Made by a program: the position numbers and the translations under genes. From the NCBI RefSeq assembly GCF_900129045.1, contig NZ_FQTX01000002.1, positions 310,001 through 374,000 on the forward strand: DNA of 64,000 nt. The letters are read 5' to 3'. Each line of letters starts with the position of its first letter. Position 1 is the first letter of the stretch. Shown here piece by piece: positions 39,213 through 49,132 of the stretch. The notes under the pieces were generated by a model. That model made no database searches. It had not been told where the DNA came from and saw only the letters and a program-made list of their open reading frames with translations. The stretch is from Bifidobacterium merycicum DSM 6492 (GTDB lineage Bacteria; Actinomycetota; Actinomycetes; Actinomycetales; Bifidobacteriaceae).

Positions 39213-41690
39213 ATGACGAATCCTGTTATTGGCACCCCTTGGAAGAAGCTCGACGCTCCCGTTTCTGAGGAAGCCCTTGAAGGCGTTGACAAGTACTGGC
39301 GTACCGCTAACTACCTGTCCATCGGCCAGATCTACCTTCGCAGCAACCCGCTGATGAAGGCGCCGTTCACCCGCGAGGACGTCAAGCACCGTCTCGTGGG
39401 CCACTGGGGCACCACCCCGGGCCTGAACTTCCTCATCGGCCACATCAACCGCTTCATCGCTGATCACCAGCAGAACACCGTAATCATCATGGGACCGGGC
39501 CACGGCGGCCCGGCTGGTACCGCTCAGTCCTACCTGGACGGCACCTACACCGAGACCTTCCCGAAGATCACCAAGGATGAGGCTGGCCTGCAGAAGTTCT
39601 TCCGCCAGTTCTCCTACCCGGGCGGCATCCCGTCCCACTACGCTCCGGAAACCCCGGGCTCCATCCACGAGGGTGGCGAGCTGGGTTACGCTCTGTCCCA
39701 CGCTTACGGCGCTGTGATGAACAACCCGTCCCTCTTCGTCCCGGCCATCGTCGGCGACGGCGAAGCTGAGACCGGCCCGCTGGCTACCGGCTGGCAGTCC
39801 AACAAGCTCATCAACCCGCGCACCGACGGTATCGTGCTGCCGATCCTGCACCTCAACGGCTACAAGATCGCCAACCCGACCATCCTGTCCCGCATCTCCG
39901 ACGAAGAGCTGCACGAGTTCTTCCACGGCATGGGTTACGAGCCCTACGAGTTCGTTGCTGGCTTCGACGATGAGGACCACATGTCCATCCACCGTCGTTT
40001 CGCCGAGCTCTTCGAGTCCATCTTCGACGAGATCTGCGAGATCAAGGCCACCGCTCAGACCGACGACATGCATCGTCCGTTCTACCCGATGATCATCTTC
40101 CGCACCCCGAAGGGCTGGACCTGCCCGAAGTTCATCGACGGCAAGAAGACCGAAGGCTCCTGGCGTTCCCACCAGGTGCCGCTGGCTTCCGCCCGCGACA
40201 CCGAGGCCCACTTCGAGGTCCTCAAGAACTGGCTCGAGTCCTACAAGCCGGAAGAGCTGTTCGACGAGAACGGTGCTGTGAAGGCTGACGTCACCGCCTT
40301 CATGCCGAAGGGCGAGCTGCGCATCGGCGCCAACCCGAACGCCAACGGTGGTGTGATCCGCAAGGATCTGAAGCTCCCGAAGCTGGAAGACTACGAAGTC
40401 AAGGAAGTCAAGGAGTACGGCCACGGCTGGGGCCAGCTGGAAGCTACCCGCCGCCTGGGCGTCTACACCCGCGACATCATCAAGAACAACCCGGACGACT
40501 TCCGCATCTTCGGACCGGACGAGACCGCTTCCAACCGTCTGCAGGCCGCTTACGAAGTGACCAACAAGCAGTGGGATGCCGGCTACCTGTCCGATCAGGT
40601 CGATGAGCACATGGCTGTCACCGGCCAGGTCACCGAGCAGCTGTCCGAGCACCAGATGGAAGGCTTCCTCGAGGGCTACCTGCTGACCGGTCGTCACGGC
40701 ATCTGGAGCTCCTACGAGTCCTTCGTCCACGTGATCGACTCCATGCTGAACCAGCACGCCAAGTGGCTGGAAGCTACCGTCCGCGAGATCCCGTGGCGTA
40801 AGCCGATCTCCTCCATGAACCTGCTTGTGTCCTCCCACGTGTGGCGTCAGGATCACAACGGCTTCTCCCACCAGGACCCGGGTGTCACCTCCGTCCTGCT
40901 GAACAAGTGCTTCAACAACGACCACGTGATCGGCATCTACTTCCCGGTGGATTCCAACATGCTGCTGGCCGTCGCCGAGAAGTGCTACAAGTCCACCAAC
41001 AAGATCAACGCCATCATCGCCGGCAAGCAGCCGGCTGCCACCTGGCTGACCCTGGACGAAGCTCGCGCCGAGCTCGAGAAGGGTGCTGCTGAGTGGGAGT
41101 GGGCTTCCACCGCGAAGACCAACGACGAGGCTCAGATCGTGCTCGCCGCCACCGGTGATGTTCCGACTCAGGAAATCATGGCCGCTGCCGACAAGCTGGA
41201 CGCCATGGGCATCAAGTTCAAGGTCGTCAACGTTGTGGATCTGGTCAAGCTGCAGTCCGCCAAGGAGAACGACGAGGCCCTCTCCGATGAGGAGTTCGCT
41301 GAGCTGTTCACCGAGGACAAGCCGGTCCTGTTCGCTTACCACTCCTACGCTCGCGACGTGCGTGGTCTGATCTACGATCGCCCGAACCACGACAACTTCA
41401 ACGTCCACGGCTACGAGGAGCAGGGCTCCACCACCACCCCGTACGACATGGTGCGCGTCAACAACATCGATCGCTACGAGCTCGTTGCTGAAGCTCTGCG
41501 CATGATCGATGCCGACAAGTACGCCGACAAGATCAACGAGCTCGAGGCCTTCCGTACCGAAGCCTTCCAGTTCGCGGTCGACAACGGCTACGATCACCCG
41601 GATTACACCGACTGGGTCTACTCCGGCGTGAACACCAACAAGCAGGGTGCCGTCTCCGCTACCGCCGCCACCGCTGGCGATAACGAGTGA
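39213..41690 (+). CDS. xfp: Xylulose-5-phosphate/fructose-6-phosphate phosphoketolase
   Basis: The 825-aa protein is the key enzyme of the bifid shunt. It cleaves X5P and F6P with phosphate to acetyl phosphate plus glyceraldehyde-3-P or erythrose-4-P, using thiamine diphosphate. The TPP-binding segment [11 protein letters not shown] (about residue 183) and the N-terminal [12 protein letters not shown] are characteristic. ATG 39213 follows CAGGAG; an in-frame ATG upstream lacks an RBS. Codon use is extremely biased, as expected of a very highly expressed gene. Together with pta and ackA downstream, it forms acetate and ATP. Confidence 0.98.
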   Translation: MTNPVIGTPWKKLDAPVSEEALEGVDKYWRTANYLSIGQIYLRSNPLMKAPFTREDVKHRLVGHWGTTPGLNFLIGHINRFIADHQQNTVIIMGPGHGGPAGTAQSYLDGTYTETFPKITKDEAGLQKFFRQFSYPGGIPSHYAPETPGSIHEGGELGYALSHAYGAVMNNPSLFVPAIVGDGEAETGPLATGWQSNKLINPRTDGIVLPILHLNGYKIANPTILSRISDEELHEFFHGMGYEPYEFVAGFDDEDHMSIHRRFAELFESIFDEICEIKATAQTDDMHRPFYPMIIFRTPKGWTCPKFIDGKKTEGSWRSHQVPLASARDTEAHFEVLKNWLESYKPEELFDENGAVKADVTAFMPKGELRIGANPNANGGVIRKDLKLPKLEDYEVKEVKEYGHGWGQLEATRRLGVYTRDIIKNNPDDFRIFGPDETASNRLQAAYEVTNKQWDAGYLSDQVDEHMAVTGQVTEQLSEHQMEGFLEGYLLTGRHGIWSSYESFVHVIDSMLNQHAKWLEATVREIPWRKPISSMNLLVSSHVWRQDHNGFSHQDPGVTSVLLNKCFNNDHVIGIYFPVDSNMLLAVAEKCYKSTNKINAIIAGKQPAATWLTLDEARAELEKGAAEWEWASTAKTNDEAQIVLAATGDVPTQEIMAAADKLDAMGIKFKVVNVVDLVKLQSAKENDEALSDEEFAELFTEDKPVLFAYHSYARDVRGLIYDRPNHDNFNVHGYEEQGSTTTPYDMVRVNNIDRYELVAEALRMIDADKYADKINELEAFRTEAFQFAVDNGYDHPDYTDWVYSGVNTNKQGAVSATAATAGDNE

Positions 41691-41745
41691 GCCTAGCAGC
41701 CTAGCGATTGCTTTGATTCCGGTCGCATGACCGGTGTCGAGTAGG

Positions 41746-41777
41746 AAAGGGCCTGAGGATTCGTCCTCAGGCCCTTT
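41746..41777 (+). terminator. Terminator of xfp
   Basis: A 14-bp stem (AAAGGGCCTGAGGA at 41746-41759, complement at 41764-41777) with a 4-nt loop and following T-rich end, 56 bp after the xfp stop. It is a canonical intrinsic terminator. Confidence 0.9.
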
Positions 41778-41935
41778 TCGTTGCCGCGTTCACATGCGCG
41801 TTCATGCGAACGACCCACCTCGGAAATGCGGAAGTTACGGGGGATGACAGGGTGTCTACTTGAACGGCATTACAATTGGTTACGATTACAGCGGCGTGGC
41901 AACGCGACGCCGAACCAACGTACCTAGGAGACAAC

Positions 41936-43612
41936 GTGAGTCTTACTACCGTCACCATCATCAGCCCGGAAGCAGCAAACGGCCGCAACGTCGCGGCGCT
42001 TGGCGTGGTCAGGGCATTGGCGTCCGTCAAAAGAACCGGTGTGTTCCGTCCGGCCGCATGCAGGAAGGAAACCTTCACCTCCGTACTGCTGGATGCCGCC
42101 AGCGCGGAAGAAACCATCGAACAGGCCAGGGGAGTGTGCCCCAAACGCGCCCGTAACGACAAGGAAGGCGCGCGCGCCGACATCGTCGCCGCATATGAGA
42201 CCACCGTCGCCGTCATCGATCCGGAAGCCATGGTGATCGTCGGTACCGATCGCAGCGCCATCAATGATCCGGAAATATTCGGCTTCAACGCCGATGTCGC
42301 GGCCGATCTGAAAAGCCCCGTGCTCCTCGCGGTCTGTACTATCGACCGCACCCCCGAACAGGTGCTGGCGACGATTCGAGCCTGCACCGCATCCGTCGAA
42401 CAGCGCGGCAGCACCGTGCTCGGCGTATTCATCACCGGCGCTGACGAGGATCAGATCCCCGCGTTGAACGAATTCTTCGCCTCCGAATACGATCTGCCCG
42501 CTTGGGTGCTGCCCAAGGTCGACTTCGCGGAGGAAGGCGCCGTGCAGAAGGCCGTCGAAGCCTTCAGCGCGAACGTACCCACCGACGAGCTGCTCGCCGC
42601 ACTCGATACGCCGTTCGCTGCCCCCGTCACCCCGTACGCATTCCAGTACGGTCTGCTCGGCAAGGCCAAGGCCGACAAGAAGACCATCGTGCTGCCCGAA
42701 GGCGCGGAAGACCGCATCATCAAGGCCGCCGACTACCTGCTCGAACGTGACATCGTGGATCTGATCATCGTGGGAGACAAGGATGCGATTCTCGCACGCG
42801 GCGAGGAACTCGGTCTGAAATCGCTCGGCAAGGCATCCTTCCAGTCCATGGATGATGAGGAAGCGCTCACGCCGATGGTCGCCAAGCTCTGCGAGCTGCG
42901 TGCCAAGAAGGGCATGACCGAGGAACAGGCCCGCAAGCAGCTCACCGACGCCAGCTATTTCGGTACCATGCTGGTGGTGCTCGGCAAGGCGGACGGCTTG
43001 GTATCCGGATCGGTCAACTCCACCGCCAACACCGTGCGCCCCGCGCTGCAGGTCATTAAGACCAAGCCCGGCGCATCGCTGGTATCCGGCTCGTTCCTCA
43101 TGTGTTTCAAGGATCACGTCGCCGTGTTCGCCGATTGCGCCATCAACCTCAATCCGAACGCCGAACAGCTGGCCGACATCGCCATCCAGTCCGCCGAAAC
43201 CGCGGCGGCGTTCGGCATCGAGCCCAAGGTCGGCATGCTGTCGTACTCCACGCTCGGTTCCGGCAAAGGCCCGGACGTCGATCTGGTCGAGGAAGCGACC
43301 GCGCTGGTCTGCAGCAAGGCACCGGACCTGCAGGTTGTCGGATCCGTGCAGTTCGACGCCGCCTGGTCGCCGACGGTCGCCGCGACCAAGGCCAAGGGCA
43401 ATGATGTGGCCGGGCATGTGAACGTCTTCGTGTTCCCCGACCTGTGCGCGGGCAACATCGCCTACAAGGCGGTGCAGCGTTCCTCCGGCGCGATTGCCAT
43501 CGGACCGGTGCTGCAGGGCCTGAACAAGCCGGTGAACGACCTGTCCCGTGGCGCGACGGTTCAGGACATCATCAACACCGTGGCGTTGACCGCCGTCGAA
43601 GCCCAACAGTAA
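41936..43612 (+). CDS. pta: Phosphate acetyltransferase
   Basis: A 558-aa enzyme interconverting acetyl phosphate and acetyl-CoA. The start is GTG 41936 with AGGAG 5 bp upstream; earlier ATG codons have no RBS. The N-terminal ~210 residues are a DRTGG/P-loop-like regulatory domain, and the C-terminal ~330 residues the catalytic PTA_PTB domain (VLPEGAEDRIIKAADYLLER, then GLVSGSVNSTANTVRPALQV). It lies between xfp and ackA, where it links phosphoketolase products to acetyl-CoA. Confidence 0.95.
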   Translation: MSLTTVTIISPEAANGRNVAALGVVRALASVKRTGVFRPAACRKETFTSVLLDAASAEETIEQARGVCPKRARNDKEGARADIVAAYETTVAVIDPEAMVIVGTDRSAINDPEIFGFNADVAADLKSPVLLAVCTIDRTPEQVLATIRACTASVEQRGSTVLGVFITGADEDQIPALNEFFASEYDLPAWVLPKVDFAEEGAVQKAVEAFSANVPTDELLAALDTPFAAPVTPYAFQYGLLGKAKADKKTIVLPEGAEDRIIKAADYLLERDIVDLIIVGDKDAILARGEELGLKSLGKASFQSMDDEEALTPMVAKLCELRAKKGMTEEQARKQLTDASYFGTMLVVLGKADGLVSGSVNSTANTVRPALQVIKTKPGASLVSGSFLMCFKDHVAVFADCAINLNPNAEQLADIAIQSAETAAAFGIEPKVGMLSYSTLGSGKGPDVDLVEEATALVCSKAPDLQVVGSVQFDAAWSPTVAATKAKGNDVAGHVNVFVFPDLCAGNIAYKAVQRSSGAIAIGPVLQGLNKPVNDLSRGATVQDIINTVALTAVEAQQ

Positions 43613-43847
43613 GCGGTAGCCAACGGTAGCCAAACAATGGCCAAAAGATAACTCACCGTGGCCGAACGGTGAACAGCCGATAGCCACCGGCGAACGACCG
43701 ATTGCCGGGCGCCGTCCAGTCGGATATGCGCGGAACGCGCCTATCCACAAAGCGGCGCACGGCAATGGTTTGTAGAACGTGAAGAGTAATCTGGACAACG
43801 GTAAATCCGTGTGTGCGGAACAGTACAACAATTGGAGGATGCCCACA

Positions 43848-45074
43848 ATGGCAAAAACCGTCCTTGTTATCAATTCCGGTTCCAGCTCGATCAAGTACCA
43901 ACTGGTCGATCTCGAATCCGGTGAAGGTCTCGCTTCCGGTCTCGTCGAAAAGATCGGCGAGCCCGTCGACGGCCACTACAAGCACGAATACAACGGTGAG
44001 AAGCACGAGCTCGAAGAGCCGATCCACGATCACGAGCAGGGTCTGAGGCGCGTCCTCGGCTTCTTCGACGAGTTCGGCCCGAAGCTGTCCGACGCTGGCA
44101 TCGTCGCCGTCGGCCACCGCGTGGTCCAGGGCGGTTCCATCTTCCCGCAGCCGGCTCTGGTCACCGACAAGACCATCAACCAGGTCAAGGACCTCGCCGT
44201 GCTCGCCCCGCTGCACAACGGCCCGGAGGCCAAAGGTGCCGAAGTCATGCGCGCTCTGCTGCCGGACGTTCCGCAGGTCTTTGTGTTCGATTCCTCCTTC
44301 TTCTTCCAGCTGCCGAAGGCTTCCAGCACCTACGCGCTGAACAAGGAAGTCGCCGACCAGTACCACATCCGCCGCTACGGCGCCCACGGCACCTCCCACG
44401 AGTTCATCTCCTCCGTGGTTCCGTCCGTCATCGGCAAGCCCGCCGAAGGCCTCAAGCAGATCGTGCTGCACATCGGCAACGGCGCTTCCGCCTCCGCTGA
44501 AATCTCCGGCAAGCCGGTCGAGACCTCCATGGGTCTGACCCCGCTCGAAGGCCTCATGATGGGCGGCCGTACCGGCGACATCGATCCGGCCGTCGTGTTC
44601 CACCTGATTCGCAACGCCCACATGAGCGTCGACGAACTGGACACCCTGTTCAACAAGCGTTCCGGCATGATGGGCATGACCGGCTATGGCGATCTGCGTG
44701 AAGTGCATCGTCTGGTCGCCGAAGGCAACGAGGACGCCAAGCTGGCCCTCGACGTCTACGTGCACCGCATCGTCGGCTACATTGGCAACTACACCGCTCA
44801 GATGGGCGGCGTGGACGTGATCACCTTCACCGCCGGCGTCGGCGAGAACGATGACGTCGTCCGCAAGATGGTGTGCGACAAGCTCGCTCCGTTCGGTGTC
44901 AAGCTGGACGAGGAGAAGAACGCCACCCGTTCCAAGGAACCGCGCATCATCTCCACCCCGGATTCCGCGGTCACCATCTGCGTCATCCCGACCAACGAGG
45001 AGCTCGCCATCGCCCGCAAGTCCGCCGCCATCGCGGAAGCCGGCGAGGACTACTACGGCTACAAGGTCGCCTGA
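43848..45074 (+). CDS. ackA: Acetate kinase
   Basis: A 408-aa enzyme converting acetyl phosphate and ADP to acetate and ATP, the energy-yielding step of the bifid shunt. Signature motifs are present: VLVINSGSSSIKYQL at the N-terminus, GHRVVQGG, and MGLTPLEGLMMGGRTGDIDP. ATG 43848 follows GGAGG at 9 bp; ATG 43839 is too close to the RBS. It is 235 bp from pta and ends at a strong terminator. The upstream gap holds only probable promoter sequence. Confidence 0.97.
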   Translation: MAKTVLVINSGSSSIKYQLVDLESGEGLASGLVEKIGEPVDGHYKHEYNGEKHELEEPIHDHEQGLRRVLGFFDEFGPKLSDAGIVAVGHRVVQGGSIFPQPALVTDKTINQVKDLAVLAPLHNGPEAKGAEVMRALLPDVPQVFVFDSSFFFQLPKASSTYALNKEVADQYHIRRYGAHGTSHEFISSVVPSVIGKPAEGLKQIVLHIGNGASASAEISGKPVETSMGLTPLEGLMMGGRTGDIDPAVVFHLIRNAHMSVDELDTLFNKRSGMMGMTGYGDLREVHRLVAEGNEDAKLALDVYVHRIVGYIGNYTAQMGGVDVITFTAGVGENDDVVRKMVCDKLAPFGVKLDEEKNATRSKEPRIISTPDSAVTICVIPTNEELAIARKSAAIAEAGEDYYGYKVA

Positions 45075-45144
45075 GTCGACTCTTACGGTGAAACGTCGCG
45101 TGGCATGCGCCTGAGCGATGTATCACCCGGATGATTCGGACCAA

Positions 45145-45187
45145 ACGGTGAAGGTCCCGACATGTCATGTGTCGGGGCCTTCACCGT
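45145..45187 (+). terminator. Terminator of ackA
   Basis: An 18-bp near-perfect stem (ACGGTGAAGGTCCCGACA, 45145-45162, pairing with 45170-45187), then TTTTC. It lies 70 bp after the ackA stop. Confidence 0.9.
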
Positions 45188-45469
45188 TTTCATGGCTGGT
45201 CCGATCCCATTGCGCGGCCGATCCCTGGCCTGAACTCGCTTCCTCCTGCCCAACGGGCGACGCTCCATAAGACAGAAAGTCCGAATGGCGGAAACGATGG
45301 GGGAGGTTTTCGACGAAGGGGGGGATTTGGAGCGTCGTTAGGTCGTGCTGACAGTATGATTGGCTCTGTTCATCACGAACCTGAGCATGATCTCCGTTCC
45401 GGAATACGAGCGGCGGCGAATCGGTTCGCGCCATCTCGTTTCGTATATGGAAAGAAGAAGGGTCCACGC

Positions 45470-47407
45470 ATGATGAGGAAGTTCGTCGGACTGGACGGTA
45501 TCAAAGGTCTGGCACTGCTTGCCATCGTCGCATACCATTGCGCACAGGGCAATCTCCCCGGTGGATTCTACGGCGTCGACGTGTTCCTCACCGTGGCGGG
45601 TTTCGTTATGGCGACGAGCATGTTCCGCAAACTGTTCCGTGACGGCAAAATCAACTACTTCAGGTATGCGCAGAGGCGTTTATCCCGACTGTATCCGGCG
45701 CTCGTGCTCATGGTCGCATCCATGGTGACGTTCGCGAACGTCTTTGACCGGGACGCTTTGGTGGGTGTCTCGGGTCAGGTGCTCAGTTCGTTGACCGGAT
45801 GGTACAACTGGCATGCGATCATCGGTGGGCAAAGCTACTTCGACCAGATGAACCCGCAACTGTTCCGGCACCTATGGTTCGTTGGTGTATTGCTGCAGTT
45901 CTACGTGTTGCTGCCGTTCATCGTGTGGATCATGTGTCGGATACGAAGCACGCGATTCTCGGTGGCGGTGCCGCTCGGTCTCGCCGCGCTCAGTGGCACG
46001 TTGATGTGGGTGTTGTACCAGCCTGACGGCGATCCGACGCGCGTCTACTTCGGTACCGACACGCATTCCGTGGGACTCATGTTGGGTGTCGCGTTCGCCT
46101 GGTGCGTGTGTACGTATGAGTACAACCAGCAGCGCCCCCTGTCCGCCTCGCAGACGGCAACGGCAACGAATCAGAAGAACGCCGGATTGCAGCCGCCGAA
46201 GCCTTTGCAGCCTCCACAGCCACCGTCCGGAATCGGCTACGCCATCGCGCCGATTGTTGGATTCGCCGCGTTCATCGTACTGGCGGTGCTCTGCTTCTGC
46301 GGCAGGCAGGATGCGTTCGCCTTCCGCGGTGGCATCATCCTCGCCAGCGTCTGCTCCATCCTGCTCATCGCCGGCACGATCAGCGCGAACTCCTGGATGC
46401 GTGAACTCATGCTGTTCAAACCGCTGGCGGCTCTCGGACGCCACTCCTACAGCGTGTACCTGTGGCATTGGCCGCTGTGGATCGTTGTCACGGCCACGGT
46501 CGGCAAAGGTGATCCGCGTAACGGCTGGGCGCTCATCCTGACCCTCGCATTGACCGCGGCATTCTCCGCCATCTCGTGGTATCTGCTCGAACAGACTGTC
46601 GCGCGGCATTCCGTGTCCTACGCGATCTTCCCGTATCCGGTCAGTCCGGAGGAGAAGAAAGCCGCGCAGATTCTACGCGCGGTACTTGTCGATGTGCTCG
46701 TCATCCTCGCCGTAATCGGCTGTGCCCGTGCCATCAATGAGGCTCCGGAGAAGACACAGATGCAGATTCAACTGGAACAGCAATCCCGTAAGCTCAAGCA
46801 GCAGCGTGGCCAGCAGAACGCCGGAGGCCCGGCCAAGCCCGCGCCGCCTAATCAGATCAAGCCCGCCGATCAGAAGAACTCATCCAAGCCGAAGGCGGCA
46901 CCCAAGCACACCGCGCCCACAGGCGATCAGATCACCGCCATCGGTGATTCGGTGATGCTCGCCAGCAGCGGAGGTCTTACCGCCGTGTACCCGGGAATCG
47001 ACATCAACGCCGAGGTTTCACGTTCCATGGCAGTCGCCCCCGGGCTTGCGCAAGCCGATGCGGCATCCAACACTCTGAGGCAGTGGGTTCTGGTCGGCTT
47101 GGCGACCAATGGCTACGTCACCGTGGATCAACTGGACCAGTTGCGTCAGCAGCTCGGGCCCGGCCACGTACTGGTCTTGGTCAATGCGCACGGCGATCGT
47201 GCATGGATCGGCGTGAACAATCAGATGTTCGCCTCCTACGCTGTCAGCCATGCCGCGGATACGGTTCTGGTGGATTGGGATGCGATGGCCAACCAGCATC
47301 TCGGCCAGTTGTCGTCCGGCGACGGCATCCACCCCAATATCGGTAGCGATATCTACGCACAAGCGGTCAAACAGGCGATCGATGGATGGATCGCCGCAGG
47401 GCACTGA
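45470..47407 (+). CDS. Acyltransferase-3 with C-terminal SGNH domain (OatA-like)
   Basis: A 645-aa membrane protein. The first ~370 residues are an acyltransferase-3 domain with about ten transmembrane helices, beginning LDGIKGLALLAIVAYH (the catalytic His follows) and FYGVDVFLTVAGFV. A Pro/Gln/Lys-rich linker (~440-480) leads to an SGNH-hydrolase-like domain with block I AIGDSVM (~489) and block V DGIHPN (~622). This architecture O-acetylates surface polymers; OatA modifies peptidoglycan. Two adjacent ATGs (45470, 45473) are possible starts. The 395-bp gap before it has the ackA terminator, a G7 run at 45318-45324 and an 8-bp inverted repeat around it. Confidence 0.85.
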   Translation: MMRKFVGLDGIKGLALLAIVAYHCAQGNLPGGFYGVDVFLTVAGFVMATSMFRKLFRDGKINYFRYAQRRLSRLYPALVLMVASMVTFANVFDRDALVGVSGQVLSSLTGWYNWHAIIGGQSYFDQMNPQLFRHLWFVGVLLQFYVLLPFIVWIMCRIRSTRFSVAVPLGLAALSGTLMWVLYQPDGDPTRVYFGTDTHSVGLMLGVAFAWCVCTYEYNQQRPLSASQTATATNQKNAGLQPPKPLQPPQPPSGIGYAIAPIVGFAAFIVLAVLCFCGRQDAFAFRGGIILASVCSILLIAGTISANSWMRELMLFKPLAALGRHSYSVYLWHWPLWIVVTATVGKGDPRNGWALILTLALTAAFSAISWYLLEQTVARHSVSYAIFPYPVSPEEKKAAQILRAVLVDVLVILAVIGCARAINEAPEKTQMQIQLEQQSRKLKQQRGQQNAGGPAKPAPPNQIKPADQKNSSKPKAAPKHTAPTGDQITAIGDSVMLASSGGLTAVYPGIDINAEVSRSMAVAPGLAQADAASNTLRQWVLVGLATNGYVTVDQLDQLRQQLGPGHVLVLVNAHGDRAWIGVNNQMFASYAVSHAADTVLVDWDAMANQHLGQLSSGDGIHPNIGSDIYAQAVKQAIDGWIAAGH

Positions 47408-47425
47408 TCGGCCGGGGTTTTATTG

Positions 47426-47461
47426 CCGGGCGGCATCCGATATTGTTCGGGTGCCGCCCGG
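47426..47461 (+). terminator. Hairpin after the acyltransferase gene
   Basis: A 10-bp stem (CCGGGCGGCA at 47426-47435 and its complement at 47452-47461) begins 18 bp after the stop. There is no T run, so termination is likely but not certain. The remaining gap to prs (47462-47662) shows no gene. Confidence 0.55.
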
Positions 47462-47662
47462 TTGACGTTCGGGGGCTTTCCGGGCGGCAACCATACTGAC
47501 ATGCCGCTAGGCGTAGGTCGGCGGTGCGACCCGCCACGCCGTAATCGCAAAGCATGGCGTGGGGGAGAGGAAGGGGATAGTCGCCGGGGAGTGTTCGCGG
47601 TCGGTGTTGGTCGCTACACTGGGAGCTTACAAGCCCATGACTAAACACACTTTTGGGAGATA

Positions 47663-48685
47663 ATGGTGAGCGCAATCCTTGAAGGGAAGCCAGATAAAAA
47701 CCTCATTCTCGTAACGGGAAGAGTTCATCCGAAACTTGCTCAGGATGTCGCCGATCAACTCGGCATCGATGTACTCGAAACCACCGCATACGATTTCGCC
47801 AACGGTGAGATGTATGTGCGTTATACCGAATCCGTTCGTGGCGCCGACGTATTCGTACTGCAAAGCCATTACCAGCCGATCAACAAGGCGATCATGGAAC
47901 AGCTCATCATGATCGACGCGTTGAAGCGCGCTTCCGCCCGTTCCATCACCGCCGTGTGCCCGCTGCTCGGATACTCCCGTCAGGATAAGAAGCATCGTGG
48001 TCGCGAACCCATCTCCTGCCGTCTGGTCTTCGATCTGCTCAAGACCGCTGGCGCGGACCGCATCATGTCCGTCGACCTGCATGCCGCCCAGTCCCAGGGC
48101 TTCTTCGACGGCCCCGTCGACCATCTGATCGCCATGCCGGTGCTCGTCGACTATATTCGTGATCGTTTCCAAGATCAGCTTGACAATGTCGCCGTCGTCT
48201 CCCCGGACGCCGGCCGCATCCGTGTCGCCGAACAGTGGGCCCAGCGCCTTGGTGGTGGCCCGCTCGCCTTCGTGCACAAGACCCGTGACATCACCCGCCC
48301 GAACCAGGCTGTCTCCAATCGTGTGGTCGGTGACGTCGCCGGCAAGGACTGCGTGCTCGTCGATGACCTGATTGACACCGCCGGCACCATTGTTGGCGCA
48401 TGCAACGTGCTGAAGAACGCCGGAGCCAAATCCGTGACCGTGGTCGCCACGCATGGCGTGCTTTCCGGCCCTGCCGTCGAGCGTCTCAAGAACTGCGGCG
48501 CCCGTGAGGTCGTGCTCACCGACACCGTTCCGATTCCGGATGAGAAGCGTTGGGATGGTTTGACCGTGCTTTCCATCGCGCCGCTGCTGGCCAGCGCCAT
48601 CCGCGCGGTGTTCGAGGACGGTTCCGTCGCCGAACTGTTCGACACTTACCCGGAGCATCACGGCAAGGGATTCCTCTTCGCTTAG
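47663..48685 (+). CDS. prs: Ribose-phosphate pyrophosphokinase
   Basis: A 340-aa PRPP synthetase. The signature is visible: VDLHAAQSQGFFDGPVDHL, then VSPDAGRIRVAEQWAQ and the PRPP-binding loop CVLVDDLIDTAGTIV. It makes PRPP for purine, pyrimidine, His and Trp synthesis. ATG 47663 follows GGGAG; a GTG one codon later is also possible. It is a single-gene unit before tRNA-Gln. Confidence 0.96.
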   Translation: MVSAILEGKPDKNLILVTGRVHPKLAQDVADQLGIDVLETTAYDFANGEMYVRYTESVRGADVFVLQSHYQPINKAIMEQLIMIDALKRASARSITAVCPLLGYSRQDKKHRGREPISCRLVFDLLKTAGADRIMSVDLHAAQSQGFFDGPVDHLIAMPVLVDYIRDRFQDQLDNVAVVSPDAGRIRVAEQWAQRLGGGPLAFVHKTRDITRPNQAVSNRVVGDVAGKDCVLVDDLIDTAGTIVGACNVLKNAGAKSVTVVATHGVLSGPAVERLKNCGAREVVLTDTVPIPDEKRWDGLTVLSIAPLLASAIRAVFEDGSVAELFDTYPEHHGKGFLFA

Positions 48686-48838
48686 CATGCATTCCCTGAG
48701 TGGACGGCCGAAAATCAGGCATCCACTCAGGGAATCGCGCCGGAATCACGGCCATAATCGAAGAAAAAACGCCGCCGCGACACGTCGAACGTGAAACGTG
48801 TGGCATAATAAACACTTGGCGGGTTTCGCACTCGCCGT

Positions 48839-48909
48839 TCCCCCATGGTGTAATGGCAGCACACGGGTCTTTGGAACCCTTTGTCTTGGTTCGAGTCCAG
48901 GTGGGGGAG
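48839..48909 (+). tRNA. tRNA-Gln (anticodon TTG)
   Basis: A complete cloverleaf: acceptor arms TCCCCCA and TGGGGGA, D arm TGGTGTAATGGCAGCA, anticodon loop CTTTGGA with TTG at positions 34-36, and T arm CTTGG-TTCGAGT-CCAGG. The CCA end appears not to be encoded exactly. Confidence 0.93.
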
Positions 48910-49132
48910 CCCATCATGAGACGGCTCTGCGGCATGCGTCGCAGGGCCGTCCTCGTATATTCGAGCGCTGCGGGATCCGGCATGACGCGCGTGGGCTGTT
49001 GATCGCCGATTCCCGGCGTCGCGCTCATCCGGGCGACAGTCTATGATGTTGTGCGAAACAACCGATGCCGAGACGCCATGCGCCGCAGCGGCGTCGCGCA
49101 GCATCATCCGTCAACGAAGGGAACGCACCTTT

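Noticed and set aside
38976-41597. An 873-codon open frame on the minus strand opposite xfp
   Set aside because: It is the mirror of a highly biased gene; the protein is repetitive in Val, Gly, Asp and Leu, with no RBS and no domain.
41924-43894. A 656-codon minus-strand frame opposite pta
   Set aside because: Shadow of strong codon bias; pta has clear motifs and the opposite product has none.
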